A stretch of DNA of 64,000 nt, taken from assembly GCA_037384645.1 (NCBI GenBank), contig JARRNT010000033.1, forward strand, positions 1-64,000, read 5' to 3'. Positions within the stretch are counted from its first letter, which is position 1. Each line of letters opens with the position of its first letter. The position numbers were made by a program, and so were the translations under genes. Below, one piece after another: positions 54,111-63,379 of this stretch. The stretch comes from RI-92 sp037384645 (GTDB lineage: Bacteria > Pseudomonadota > Gammaproteobacteria > UBA6429 > Thiohalophilaceae). Below the pieces are notes generated by a model that saw only the letters and a program-made list of their open reading frames with translations, did no database searches and was not told where the DNA came from.

Positions 54111-54878
54111 GTGGAAGTAAACTGGTCGACCTTTTTCCTGGAGATTGTCAACTTCCTGATCCTGGTCTGGATCCTGAAGCGGTTTTTATACAAACCGGTA
54201 ATGGAAGCCATCGCCGCAAGGCGTACCGGGATCGAAAAGGACATGCAGGCAGCCCGCCAGAAAGATCAGGAAGCCGAGGTCCTGAAAAACCAGTACGAAC
54301 ACCGTATGGAAGACTGGGAGCAGGAAAAACAGGCCGCCCGCGAACAACTGCATGACGAGATCGAACTGGAACGCCAGCATCTGCAGGCACAACTGCAAAC
54401 CAGTATTGCACAGGAACAGGAGAAAGCCCGGGCCATCGCGGCACAGCAGCAACAGGAACGCCAACGTCAGTATGAACAACAGGCACTGCAGAACAGTCTG
54501 CGCTTTACCAGTAAGCTGCTTGGTGAGTTGGCCAGCGCCGAACTTGAGTCACGCCTGCTGGACAAGTTGCTTGCGCAACTCCAGGCCATGCCCGAGAGCC
54601 AACGTAAATCCCTGAGTCAGGCCCTCAATGGTCACGAGGTGACGACCAGGGTGCAAACCGCGTTTTCCCTGGACGAACCGCAGCGAGAAAAATTACGTCA
54701 GGCCCTGCAGGGCCTGAGCGAACAGCCGCTACGTTGCGAATTCAAACAAAACCCAGATTTACTGGCAGGTGCCCGCATCGAACTTGGCCCCTGGTTATTG
54801 CACGCCAATCTGGAGGACGAATTACAGGTCTTTGCCGAATTTGAGCACAACACGCCACTGCCCACACATTATGAATGA
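54111..54878 (+). CDS. atpF: Alternative F-type ATPase b-delta fusion subunit
   Basis: A 255-residue stator protein. Residues 1-30 give the membrane anchor (FFLEIVNFLILVWILKRFLYKPV), 35-150 a long Q/E/R-rich coiled coil, and about 150-255 a C-terminal domain resembling subunit delta/OSCP (LLDKLLAQLQAMPES, QNPDLLAGARIELGPWLLHANLEDELQVF). This fusion explains the absence of a separate atpH gene. It overlaps atpA by 8 nt. Confidence 0.9.
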   Translation: MEVNWSTFFLEIVNFLILVWILKRFLYKPVMEAIAARRTGIEKDMQAARQKDQEAEVLKNQYEHRMEDWEQEKQAAREQLHDEIELERQHLQAQLQTSIAQEQEKARAIAAQQQQERQRQYEQQALQNSLRFTSKLLGELASAELESRLLDKLLAQLQAMPESQRKSLSQALNGHEVTTRVQTAFSLDEPQREKLRQALQGLSEQPLRCEFKQNPDLLAGARIELGPWLLHANLEDELQVFAEFEHNTPLPTHYE

Positions 54879-56343
54879 TCTCTTCGTCCGTCAGCAGGAC
54901 TGGCTCGACCAGTATCAACCGGGACTGCGCATTCGCGAGGTTGGCAGCGTGCTGTCGGTCGGCGATGGTATCGTCTGGATCAGTGGCCTGCCCTCCGCCG
55001 CCATGGACGATGTGGTCGTGTTGGCGGACGGCAGCCGAGCCCAGGTCTTTGACCTGAGTCCCGAGCGTATCGGGGCCGTGCTGCTTGAGCAAAGTGATCG
55101 CCTCACGGCCGGTGCACCCGCATACCTTACCCGCGCGCCGCTGCGCATTCCTGCCGGACGCGAGGTTCTGGGCCGGGCCATCGATCCCCTGGGTAATTCG
55201 CTAGATGGACGGGAGTTACCAGCGGACCTGCACTTGCAGGACCTGTATGCCGCTTCACCACCTATTATTGACCGTGATTACGTGCATCAACCGCTGTATA
55301 CCGGCAGCAAGATCATCGACACCCTCATCCCCATCGGTCGCGGCCAGCGCCAGCTGATTATCGGCGATGAAGGCCTGGGCCGCAGCTCGCTGGCACTGGA
55401 CAGCGTCATTAGCCAGCGCGATCAAAATGTCATGTGTGTTTACGTCCTCATCGGGCAAAAGCGGACAACCGTGGTCAACACCCTCGACCTGCTCGAGAAG
55501 TATGGTGCACTCGACTACACCACGGTAGTGGTGGCGGAGGCCAATGCGCTACCCGGTCTGGTTCACCTGGCACCCTTTGCCGGCTGCGCCATTGCCGAAT
55601 ACTGGATGCGCCGCGGTGAACACACCCTGGTCGTCTACGATGACCTTTCCACCCATGCCAATACCTATCGGGAACTGTCCCTGTTATTGCGCCGTCCTCC
55701 GGGGCGCGAGGCCTATCCCGGTGATATCTTTTCGATCCACGCCCGCCTGCTGGAACGTTCCACCTGCCTGGCTCCGACCCAGGGCGGCGGCAGCATGACC
55801 GCCCTGCCCATTGTCGAAACCAAGCAGGGAGAGATCGCGGCGTACATCCCGACCAACCTGATCTCCATCACCGACGGCCAGATCTATCTCGACCAGGAAT
55901 TGTTCAGCAGCGGCTTTCGTCCGGCTATCGATATCGGACGCTCAGTCTCGCGCATCGGTGGTGCCGCCCAGCACCCGCGCATCAAGGCCGAGGCCGGCCG
56001 GACCAAACTCGATTATTTACAGTTCCTGGAACTGGAGGTTTTCACCCGCTTCGGTGCCCGTATCGAGGCCTCCATGGAGGCCGCCATCGCCCGAGGCCGG
56101 GTCCTGCGCGAAATCCTCAAACAGGAGCGGCTAAACCCGCTGCCGATCCGCTTTCAGCTGGCCTGGTTGATCGCCTTTAACGAACACCTGTTCGATGGGA
56201 TCGAACCCGATGCAGCCAAACCGCGACTGCAATCTCTGGCACAATGGCTGAAGACCATCAACCTCAGCCTGGATTCTCCGCGCGCCGATTGGGTGAGCAG
56301 CCTGCAACTGTGGCACAGGCAATCTCCAGAGACTGGGTCATGA
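54871..56343 (+). CDS. atpA: Alternative F-type ATPase subunit alpha
   Basis: A 490-residue non-catalytic nucleotide-binding subunit. The P-loop is GDEGLGRSS (165-173), where the standard alpha subunit reads GDRQTGKTS/A; the lysine is replaced by R171 and the Q by G. Other motifs are normal (GEIAAYIPTNLISITDGQIYL, RPAIDIGRSVSRIGG). The start is the ATG at 54871, inside the end of atpF. Overlaps atpG by 4 nt. Confidence 0.93.
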   Translation: MNDLFVRQQDWLDQYQPGLRIREVGSVLSVGDGIVWISGLPSAAMDDVVVLADGSRAQVFDLSPERIGAVLLEQSDRLTAGAPAYLTRAPLRIPAGREVLGRAIDPLGNSLDGRELPADLHLQDLYAASPPIIDRDYVHQPLYTGSKIIDTLIPIGRGQRQLIIGDEGLGRSSLALDSVISQRDQNVMCVYVLIGQKRTTVVNTLDLLEKYGALDYTTVVVAEANALPGLVHLAPFAGCAIAEYWMRRGEHTLVVYDDLSTHANTYRELSLLLRRPPGREAYPGDIFSIHARLLERSTCLAPTQGGGSMTALPIVETKQGEIAAYIPTNLISITDGQIYLDQELFSSGFRPAIDIGRSVSRIGGAAQHPRIKAEAGRTKLDYLQFLELEVFTRFGARIEASMEAAIARGRVLREILKQERLNPLPIRFQLAWLIAFNEHLFDGIEPDAAKPRLQSLAQWLKTINLSLDSPRADWVSSLQLWHRQSPETGS

Positions 56344-57218
56344 CCCGCCTGCGCGAAGTTATTCACCACCAGGAAACCCTGGCGGATATCCGCGAGATCA
56401 TGAACGCCATGAAGAATCTCGCCATCATCGAGAGCCGCAAACTCGACAAGGTCCTGGCCAGTCAACGGGTGATCGTCAAAGACCTCGATACCCTTGCCGC
56501 CGATTTCACCGACCACCACCCGTTTACGTTTCCGGTCAACGAACAGTATCACCTGTATATTCTGATTGGCGCCGAACGCGGCTTTTCCGGCAGTTTTAAT
56601 CACCAGTTACAACAGCGCTATCGCGGCCTTGTGCAGGACGCGACAGGGACCAGCCCCCTTGTGATCGCGATTGGACGCAAATTTGCCACGACCTTCTCCG
56701 ACTCCGATGCCTCCCCCAGTCCGGTATTTCTCGATGGCGCCAGTGCCCAGGAAGAGATCAGCCACATCCTGATCCAGTTGGTAACAGAGATCGAATCGAT
56801 GCAGGAGCAGTACGGTGCCCTGGCCTGTACCGTCGTGCGTCACGAACAATTGACACATGATATTCGGGTCCAGCCACTGTTGCCGCCGTTCCAGGCCAGA
56901 CCGCCAAACCACCAGCCCGAGGGGTTTGCACCCCTGCTCTATCTGGAACCGGCCCAGTTTCTCAGTGACTTGATAGAACAATACCTGTTTGCCCACCTGT
57001 TCAGTGCCCTGAACGCCTCGCTGCTGGCGGAAAACGAGTTTCGGGTTGCCCACCTGGAAGGGGCCATCCGCCACCTGGATGAACGCTGTGTTGAACTGGC
57101 CCGGCAGCGCCGCAGCCTGCGCCAGGAAGAGATTATCGAAGAAATCGAGGTCATATTGCTCAATGCCGGGCAAGGCGATCTGGTTAGTGGCAAAACGGAA
57201 GACGAGCAGGATACCTAA
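56340..57218 (+). CDS. atpG: Alternative F-type ATPase subunit gamma
   Basis: A 292-residue central shaft subunit. The N-terminal helix (about 1-45, with IREIMNAMKNLAIIESRKLD) and the long C-terminal helix (LFSALNASLLAENEFRVAHLEGAIRHLDERCVEL) form the coiled-coil rotor. The sequence is far from standard AtpG, as expected for the N-ATPase branch. Last gene of the operon; atpG at the end also fits the N-ATPase gene order. Confidence 0.9.
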   Translation: MTRLREVIHHQETLADIREIMNAMKNLAIIESRKLDKVLASQRVIVKDLDTLAADFTDHHPFTFPVNEQYHLYILIGAERGFSGSFNHQLQQRYRGLVQDATGTSPLVIAIGRKFATTFSDSDASPSPVFLDGASAQEEISHILIQLVTEIESMQEQYGALACTVVRHEQLTHDIRVQPLLPPFQARPPNHQPEGFAPLLYLEPAQFLSDLIEQYLFAHLFSALNASLLAENEFRVAHLEGAIRHLDERCVELARQRRSLRQEEIIEEIEVILLNAGQGDLVSGKTEDEQDT

Positions 57219-57285
57219 ACCGGTAGCGCTTTCACTCGCCGTGACAAATGCGTAGGATCTGCCCCTTGTTAGCCAGAAAGCATCC

Positions 57286-59445
57286 ATGCCATACACCCTG
57301 TTTGCCACTGCCCCGAAGAACCTGGAAGCCCTGCTCGCCGAGGAAATACGCCAGCTGGGTATCGGCAATGCCCGTGACACCCGTGGCGGCGTGCGCTTTG
57401 CCGCTGAGCTGGCCGAGGCCTATCGGGTCTGCCTGTGGTCGCGCGTGGCAAACCGGGTACTGTTGCAACTGGCGACATTTGTAGCGGACTCGGCTGAAAG
57501 TCTATATGCAGGGGTACAGGGCATCGACTGGTCCGCGCATTTCGACACAACGCAGACCTTCGCCATCGATCTCAATCTCTCCAGTTCTAATCTCACCCAC
57601 AGCCAGTTCGCCGCACTCAAGGCCAAGGATGCCATCGTCGATCAATTCCGTGACAATAGCGGCGAACGGCCCTCGGTAAATACCGAACAGCCGGACATCC
57701 GCATTAATATTTATCTGTTCCGGAACCAGGCCAGCCTGTATCTGGATCTGTCCGGCGGTTCCCTGCATCGTCGCGGTTATCGTGCCCGCGCCGGTGCGGC
57801 GCCATTGAAGGAAAATCTGGCCGCCGCAATCCTGTTGCGCGCCAACTGGCCCAGCGTTGCCCGCTCAGGCGGCTCATTGATCGACCCGATGTGTGGTTCG
57901 GGGACATTGCCCATCGAGGCCGCCCTGATCGCCGGCGATATCGCACCGGGTCTGTTACAGCAGCAGTTCGGCTTCTTACACTGGCGGCAACACGATGCCC
58001 ATGCCTGGCAGCAGGAATTGCAGATTGCCCAACAACGTGCCGACGCGGGCCGGGAACATATTCCGCCGATTCGTGGAACTGATCAGGATCCTGAGAGCGT
58101 GCGTATTGCCCGTCACAATGTCCGCCTCGCCGGCTTGCAGGACGTCGTGCAGATTACCCAACAGGCATTACAGGATTGTCAGCCGCTAACGGATGACGAA
58201 CGCGGGCTGGTTGTGGTCAATCCACCTTATGGGGAGCGTCTCGGCGCCGATAGTGACCTGCCCGCATTATATGGCGCACTGGGTGAGATATTAAAAACAC
58301 GTTTTCTGCACTGGCAGGTCGCCGTGTTCACCGGTAATCCGGAACTTGCACGCCATATCGGCCTGCGCAGCACCCGCCAGCACGCCTTATATAATGGTCC
58401 GATTGCCTGCAAACTGATTCATTACCAGGTCACCGCAGAGGCCGGCTTTGTTACCGCCCAGGCCCCGCGCGGTCTGCCTGCAGAGAAACGCAGCGAAGGT
58501 GCGGTGATGTTTGCCAACCGCTTACGCAAGAATGCAAAAAACCTGCAACGCTGGCGCAAACAGGAAAACATTCATGCCTATCGATTGTATGACGCGGACA
58601 TGCCGGAGTATGCCGTGGTGGTCGATGTGTACGAAGGAGCACAGCGCTGGGTGCACGTGCAGGAATACCAGGCGCCCAGGAGCGTCGATGCCGACAAGGC
58701 GCGCTTTCGCCTCAAGGAGGCCATGGGTGTCATTGCAGAAGTGCTGGAAGTCGATGAGGCACACCTGTTTTTCAAAGTCCGCAAACAGCAGAAAGGCAAG
58801 ACCCAGTATGAAAAGCAGGGTGAGAGCAAACACTTCCATGAAATCGAGGAAAACGGCTGCCGTTTCCAGGTGAACTTTCAGGACTATCTCGATACCGGCC
58901 TGTTTCTGGACCACCGCCCCATTCGGCAATTCATTGCCAACCAGGTCGCCGGCAAGGATTTTCTCAACCTGTTTGCCTATACCGGCACGGCATCGGTCTA
59001 CGCCGCCAAGGGCGGTGCGCGCTCTACCACCACGGTGGATATGTCAAAAACCTACCAGGAATGGGCTCGACGCAACATGCGTCTGAATGGTTTTGCTGGC
59101 AGACAGCACCAGTTCATCCAGGCGGATTGCCTGCAATGGCTGTCCCAGCTGCCACGCCAGCAGCGCTTCGACCTGATCTTTCTCGATCCCCCCAGTTTTT
59201 CCAGTTCCAAGCGCATGGAGCAGACTTTCGATGTGCAACGCGACCATGTGACTATGCTTCGACAGTGCCTGCAGCATTTAACGCCGGACGGCCTGTTAAT
59301 TTTTTCCAACAACCTGCGCAGCTTTAAACTGGACGCGGCGGCACTGGCCGACCTGGCCATCGAGGATATTACCCGCAAAACCATTCCAAAGGATTTCGAA
59401 CGCAACCCGAAAATCCACCAGTGTTTCCTGATACGTAACAGGTAA
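57286..59445 (+). CDS. rlmL: Bifunctional 23S rRNA methyltransferase RlmKL
   Basis: Modifies G2445 (RlmL half) and G2069 (RlmK half) of 23S rRNA. The 719 residues contain a THUMP region and RlmL domain (DPMCGSGTLPIEAAL, VVNPPYGERL) in the first 400 and an RlmK-type methyltransferase (NLFAYTGTASVYAAKGGA, LDPPSFSSSKRM) in the rest. The gene is transcribed independently of the ATPase operon, 67 nt downstream of atpG. Confidence 0.95.
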   Translation: MPYTLFATAPKNLEALLAEEIRQLGIGNARDTRGGVRFAAELAEAYRVCLWSRVANRVLLQLATFVADSAESLYAGVQGIDWSAHFDTTQTFAIDLNLSSSNLTHSQFAALKAKDAIVDQFRDNSGERPSVNTEQPDIRINIYLFRNQASLYLDLSGGSLHRRGYRARAGAAPLKENLAAAILLRANWPSVARSGGSLIDPMCGSGTLPIEAALIAGDIAPGLLQQQFGFLHWRQHDAHAWQQELQIAQQRADAGREHIPPIRGTDQDPESVRIARHNVRLAGLQDVVQITQQALQDCQPLTDDERGLVVVNPPYGERLGADSDLPALYGALGEILKTRFLHWQVAVFTGNPELARHIGLRSTRQHALYNGPIACKLIHYQVTAEAGFVTAQAPRGLPAEKRSEGAVMFANRLRKNAKNLQRWRKQENIHAYRLYDADMPEYAVVVDVYEGAQRWVHVQEYQAPRSVDADKARFRLKEAMGVIAEVLEVDEAHLFFKVRKQQKGKTQYEKQGESKHFHEIEENGCRFQVNFQDYLDTGLFLDHRPIRQFIANQVAGKDFLNLFAYTGTASVYAAKGGARSTTTVDMSKTYQEWARRNMRLNGFAGRQHQFIQADCLQWLSQLPRQQRFDLIFLDPPSFSSSKRMEQTFDVQRDHVTMLRQCLQHLTPDGLLIFSNNLRSFKLDAAALADLAIEDITRKTIPKDFERNPKIHQCFLIRNR

Positions 59446-59452
59446 AGAGTCC

Positions 59453-60652
59453 ATGGCAAAGACAACGAACAAACCCGCAATACCCGCCGGCGTCTGGGCG
59501 CTGGGCCTGGTGAGCCTGTTCATGGACATCTCCTCGGAGATCATCCATGGCCTGTTGCCGGTATTTCTGGTGACAGTCATCGGCGCCAATGTGGAAACCG
59601 TCGGCTTTATCGAGGGCCTGGGCGAGGCCGTCGCCCTGATCGTGCGGGTGTTTTCCGGCGCGCTCAGTGACCGCCTGGCCCGGCGTAAACCACTGATCGT
59701 GTCCGGCTACCTGCTTGGCACCCTGTCAAAACCGCTGTTCGCGCTGGCCCAGGGTACCGGGCTCATCATTACCGCACGGGTTTCTGATCGTATCGGTAAG
59801 GGCCTGCGCGGGGCACCCCGTGATGCCCTGATTGCCGACCTGGCGCCGGCCTCAATCCGCGGGGCCGCCTACGGCTTGCGCCAGACCCTGGACTCACTGG
59901 GTGCCTTCATTGGCCCGCTACTCGGGATTATCCTGATGTTCAGCCTGAACAACGCCTACCGTAGCGTGTTCTGGCTGGCTCTGATCCCCGGTTTTATCTC
60001 GGTCACGATCCTCGTGTTGTTTGTACGGGAACCGGCCCACCCCCCGACTGGCGAGAAATCACGCCGGTTACTGTTTAGTGAAGTGCGTTTACTCACGGCC
60101 GGGTTCTGGTCCGTGCTGGCCATCGGGGTGGTATTTACCATGGCAAGATTCAGTGAAGCCTTCCTGTTATTGCGTGCAGAAAAACTCGGCCTGGCGCCAC
60201 ACTGGATCCCGGGCATCCTGTTAATCATGAGCCTGTTCTATGCCCTCACCGCCTACCCGGTTGGCCGGCTCTCTGACCGGCTGGGCCGTATTAGCCTGCT
60301 CAGCGTCGGTCTGATTTTTCTGATTATCGCCGACCTGTGCCTGGCCTTTGCCTCGCAGGTCGGCTGGGTAGTCATCGGCGCGGCCCTGTGGGGCATCCAC
60401 ATGGGCTTCACCCAGGGCCTGTTTTCTGCCCTGGTTGCAGATAACGCTTCAGCGAATTTGCGCGGCACTGCCTTCGGTATATTCGGTCTGGCCACGGGTT
60501 TTGCCATCTTGTTTGCCAGCGTCTTTGCCGGCTGGTTATGGGATATACATGGACCACGGTTCACCTTCCTTGCCGGGGTGATTTTTGCCGGCCTCAGCCT
60601 CCTCGCATTACTCGTCTACCAGCACTACCAGAAGCCCAGCCGGCGCCCCTGA
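59453..60652 (+). CDS. MFS transporter
   Basis: A 399-residue 12-helix transporter. The MFS motif SDRLARRKPL at about 73-82 and GRLSDRLGRISLL near 265 are visible, and DALIADLAPASIRGAAYGLRQT is a conserved loop. It begins 7 nt after rlmKL, probably on the same transcript. The substrate cannot be told from sequence. Confidence 0.88.
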   Translation: MAKTTNKPAIPAGVWALGLVSLFMDISSEIIHGLLPVFLVTVIGANVETVGFIEGLGEAVALIVRVFSGALSDRLARRKPLIVSGYLLGTLSKPLFALAQGTGLIITARVSDRIGKGLRGAPRDALIADLAPASIRGAAYGLRQTLDSLGAFIGPLLGIILMFSLNNAYRSVFWLALIPGFISVTILVLFVREPAHPPTGEKSRRLLFSEVRLLTAGFWSVLAIGVVFTMARFSEAFLLLRAEKLGLAPHWIPGILLIMSLFYALTAYPVGRLSDRLGRISLLSVGLIFLIIADLCLAFASQVGWVVIGAALWGIHMGFTQGLFSALVADNASANLRGTAFGIFGLATGFAILFASVFAGWLWDIHGPRFTFLAGVIFAGLSLLALLVYQHYQKPSRRP

Positions 60653-60712
60653 TACGGCATCCGCCAACATGTATCCTGCCCGTCGGGCATCTCCCGTTAA
60701 CAAATAATCTTG

Positions 60713-60767
60713 TTCAGTATTGATTCAGTCCCGTTTCAGCCTGAATTCAGTTACCCGTGGTTAGATT
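60713..60767 (+). promoter_or_regulatory. Four TTCAG repeats at 11-bp spacing before a -10 element
   Basis: TTCAGT at 60713, TTCAGT at 60724, TTCAGC at 60735 and TTCAGT at 60746, each starting exactly 11 bp after the last. A -10-like TAGATT follows at 60762-60767; no good -35 exists at the normal position, as in promoters activated by OmpR/PhoB-family regulators, which bind direct repeats spaced by one helical turn (11 bp). The predicted transcript reads the TusA-like gene at 60796. Confidence 0.6.
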
Positions 60768-60795
60768 GAACGCGTGGAAAAACAGGGGAAACGAG

Positions 60796-61122
60796 ATGAC
60801 GATCATTAATAAACAGCTGGATACGCAGCATACACCTGCATCCGTCACTTTATTGCGCACATTGGGCGCACTGGCAAGCCTGCAGGCAGGGCAGATACTG
60901 CTGCTCACGAGTCGACAATATGACACTTGCGCCGGCATACAAGCCATGTGTCGACAGACTGGTCATATTCTCATGCAACACATGGTTTGGGATGGTGAAT
61001 ACAGTTTTTTAATCCGTAAGCCGGATCACCACACTGAACAGGTGCAGTTAGCGACTGATTGTTCCAGCCCGGCTGGCGGTCATGACATGTCAAACTCATT
61101 CTCCAGTCAGGCTATGAACTGA
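60796..61122 (+). CDS. TusA-like protein lacking the catalytic cysteine
   Basis: A 108-residue protein. LLRTLGALASLQAGQILLL (19-37) and MCRQTGHILMQHMVWDGEYSFLIRK (51-75) are clearly TusA/SirA-like. In the usual CPxP active site the residues here are HTPAS (12-16), so the sulfur-carrying cysteine is gone; C45 and C52 remain. GGGGAAACGAG precedes the ATG. A C-terminal tail of about 30 residues, rich in H, S and D, is extra. It probably keeps the fold for binding or regulation rather than sulfur transfer. An array of 11-bp repeats lies just upstream. Confidence 0.75.
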   Translation: MTIINKQLDTQHTPASVTLLRTLGALASLQAGQILLLTSRQYDTCAGIQAMCRQTGHILMQHMVWDGEYSFLIRKPDHHTEQVQLATDCSSPAGGHDMSNSFSSQAMN

Positions 61123-61391
61123 GACTAACCGGTATTGTCGAATCCACGACATGGCATTGGAGATGTCAATGCTTCGTAGCACAGATAAGTCGACGCTGTT
61201 TCAGATTACCATATCCGCGCGATAGTAAAATAAATTGCGTACTATTTTGATATATAAATAATGCATAGCGACAACACTGCCAACTTCCGCCTCGTGCACA
61301 GTACCTGAATCACAAACTGGCAATTTAATGCCATAAGCGTTCCTTGTGGTATAAAATACTATTCCCAGCGCAGCAAGGAGCCTCTGCCGGT

Positions 61392-62273
61392 ATGTCAGCT
61401 ATTCTGGACGTAAAAAACCTGGTCAAGCATTACCCTGGGGTAAAGGCCGTTAATGACGTCAGCTTCTCCCTGCAACGGGGAAAATGCTTTGGTCTGCTGG
61501 GGCCGAATGGTGCCGGCAAAACAACAACCGTAGAGATCCTGGAAGGCATTCACGCGGCTACCAGTGGGGAAATCCGCTATAAAGGCAGCGCATTAGACAA
61601 GCGCTACCGTAATGAAACCGGGATCATGTTTCAATCCACCGCCCTGCAGGATTTTATCACTGTACGTGAAACACTCGAGATGTTTTCACGCCTGTACCCC
61701 AAACACGCCGATATCGACACACTTATACAGCGCTGCCACCTGGAAGAATTTCTTGATCGCGACAACCGGCGTCTCTCCGGTGGTCAACGACAACGCCTGT
61801 TACTTGCGATTGCCCTGGTAAATGACCCTGATATCTTATTTCTTGACGAACCAACCACAGGCCTTGACCCGCAGGCCAGACGTAATTTCTGGGATTTGAT
61901 TGAGGATATCAAGGCCGATGGCAAAACAATCCTCCTGACCACACATTATATGGATGAAGCCTACATTCTGTGCGATGAGATTGCGATCATGGATCACGGC
62001 CAGATTATCGCGCAGGGCAGCCCCAAACACCTGCTCAAAACCCATTTCGATGATGTCATCCTGCAAATCCCGGCGGAAGCAGTCGCCAGACCTGATGAGC
62101 TGCCCACGCCGGCACACAGGCATAAAGATGTTTTTGAAATCACCACTCACAATGTCAACCATACTATTGAGGTGCTGTTAGCAAAAAATATTTCGCTCAA
62201 CGGATTACAGGTTCGCTCCCGCAACCTCGACGATCTTTTTCTTGAATTAACCGGCAAATCGCTAAGGTCCTAG
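61392..62273 (+). CDS. ABC-2 type exporter, ATP-binding subunit
   Basis: A 293-residue ATPase: Walker A GPNGAGKTT (37-45), LSGGQ, Walker B ILFLDEPTTGLDP, and a C-terminal extension of about 80 residues as in DrrA-type exporters. AAGGAG at 61374-61379 supports the ATG at 61392. The partner permease starts 9 nt after the stop. Confidence 0.93.
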   Translation: MSAILDVKNLVKHYPGVKAVNDVSFSLQRGKCFGLLGPNGAGKTTTVEILEGIHAATSGEIRYKGSALDKRYRNETGIMFQSTALQDFITVRETLEMFSRLYPKHADIDTLIQRCHLEEFLDRDNRRLSGGQRQRLLLAIALVNDPDILFLDEPTTGLDPQARRNFWDLIEDIKADGKTILLTTHYMDEAYILCDEIAIMDHGQIIAQGSPKHLLKTHFDDVILQIPAEAVARPDELPTPAHRHKDVFEITTHNVNHTIEVLLAKNISLNGLQVRSRNLDDLFLELTGKSLRS

Positions 62274-62282
62274 GAGGCTGGC

Positions 62283-63290
62283 ATGTTTCTGCGTCGTTTT
62301 ATGGCACTGCTATCAACCCGCAACAAGGAGTTTCTCCGTGATCGGTCCACGATTAGCTGGAATATCCTCATGCCAGTCCTGATCATCCTGGGACTTGCCT
62401 TTACCTTCACAGGGGGATTTACTGACCAGTACAAGATTGGCGTTGCCAACAACCAGACCAATGCCCCGGCAATCCGTGCTTTTCTCAAAACCCGGTATAT
62501 CGATTTCATCAAGGTCACAAATATCAAACAGGCTATCGTCAAGGTTAAACATCATCAACTCGATATGCTGCTTGATGTTTCAGGCAAGAAATACTGGATA
62601 AATAAAAAGTCACCCAAAGGGTACCTGGCTGAACGCATCATGCGTGCCAGTGTGGGCAACACATTCGAGCCGCAAAAAGTCAGTGGCAGGCAAACCGGAT
62701 ATGTGGACTGGGTCATACCTGGAATATTGTCCATGAATATTATGTTCAGCGGCTTGTTTGGCGTCGGATTTGTCATTGTGCGTTACCGCAAGAACGGCAT
62801 GTTAAAACGCCTCAAAGCCACGCCGGTCACGGCCTTTGAATACCTCAGCGCACAAATCGTTTCCCGTCTGTTATTGATCATCATAATTACGATTCTGATT
62901 TATTATGGGACCAGGATACTGATTGGCTATGCCATGTACGGCTCAGTCATGGATCTGTTTATTGTATTTGCACTGGGCGCCATCAACATGATCAGCCTGG
63001 GACTGATTATCGCCGCAAGAATCCGCAGCGAGGAAACCGCCAGCGGATTACTTAACCTGCTCAGCCTGCCGATGATGTTTCTCTCCGGGGTCTGGTTTTC
63101 TCTGGACGGGACAAATCCAGTGATGCAGAAGCTGGCACAGGTTTTCCCTCTCACACATATCACCGTCGCAGCCCGCGCAATTATGCTCAACGGGGCAGAC
63201 CTGGCCACGGTATCTCCGCAACTGCTGATACTTGCCGGTGAATCGGTTATTTTTCTTATCATCGGGTCCTGGCTATTTCGCTGGGAATAA
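62283..63290 (+). CDS. ABC-2 type exporter, permease subunit
   Basis: A 335-residue permease with one N-terminal helix, a periplasmic domain of about 120 residues, then five helices near 150-332, the YhhJ/DrrB-like layout. YRKNGMLKRLKATPV is the conserved cytoplasmic coupling segment. Forms an exporter with the preceding ATPase; substrate unknown. Confidence 0.91.
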   Translation: MFLRRFMALLSTRNKEFLRDRSTISWNILMPVLIILGLAFTFTGGFTDQYKIGVANNQTNAPAIRAFLKTRYIDFIKVTNIKQAIVKVKHHQLDMLLDVSGKKYWINKKSPKGYLAERIMRASVGNTFEPQKVSGRQTGYVDWVIPGILSMNIMFSGLFGVGFVIVRYRKNGMLKRLKATPVTAFEYLSAQIVSRLLLIIIITILIYYGTRILIGYAMYGSVMDLFIVFALGAINMISLGLIIAARIRSEETASGLLNLLSLPMMFLSGVWFSLDGTNPVMQKLAQVFPLTHITVAARAIMLNGADLATVSPQLLILAGESVIFLIIGSWLFRWE

Positions 63291-63379
63291 GTCTATGCTT
63301 GGATTATGACGCTGCTAGTCTGCAACCAGGAGCGCATCGGGATGTCTAATCATAAATTACGCCAGTGACGAGGCCACCT

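Noticed and set aside
60653..60712. Hairpin TGCCCGTCGGGCA after the MFS gene as a terminator
   Set aside because: The stem is only 5 bp and no T run follows.
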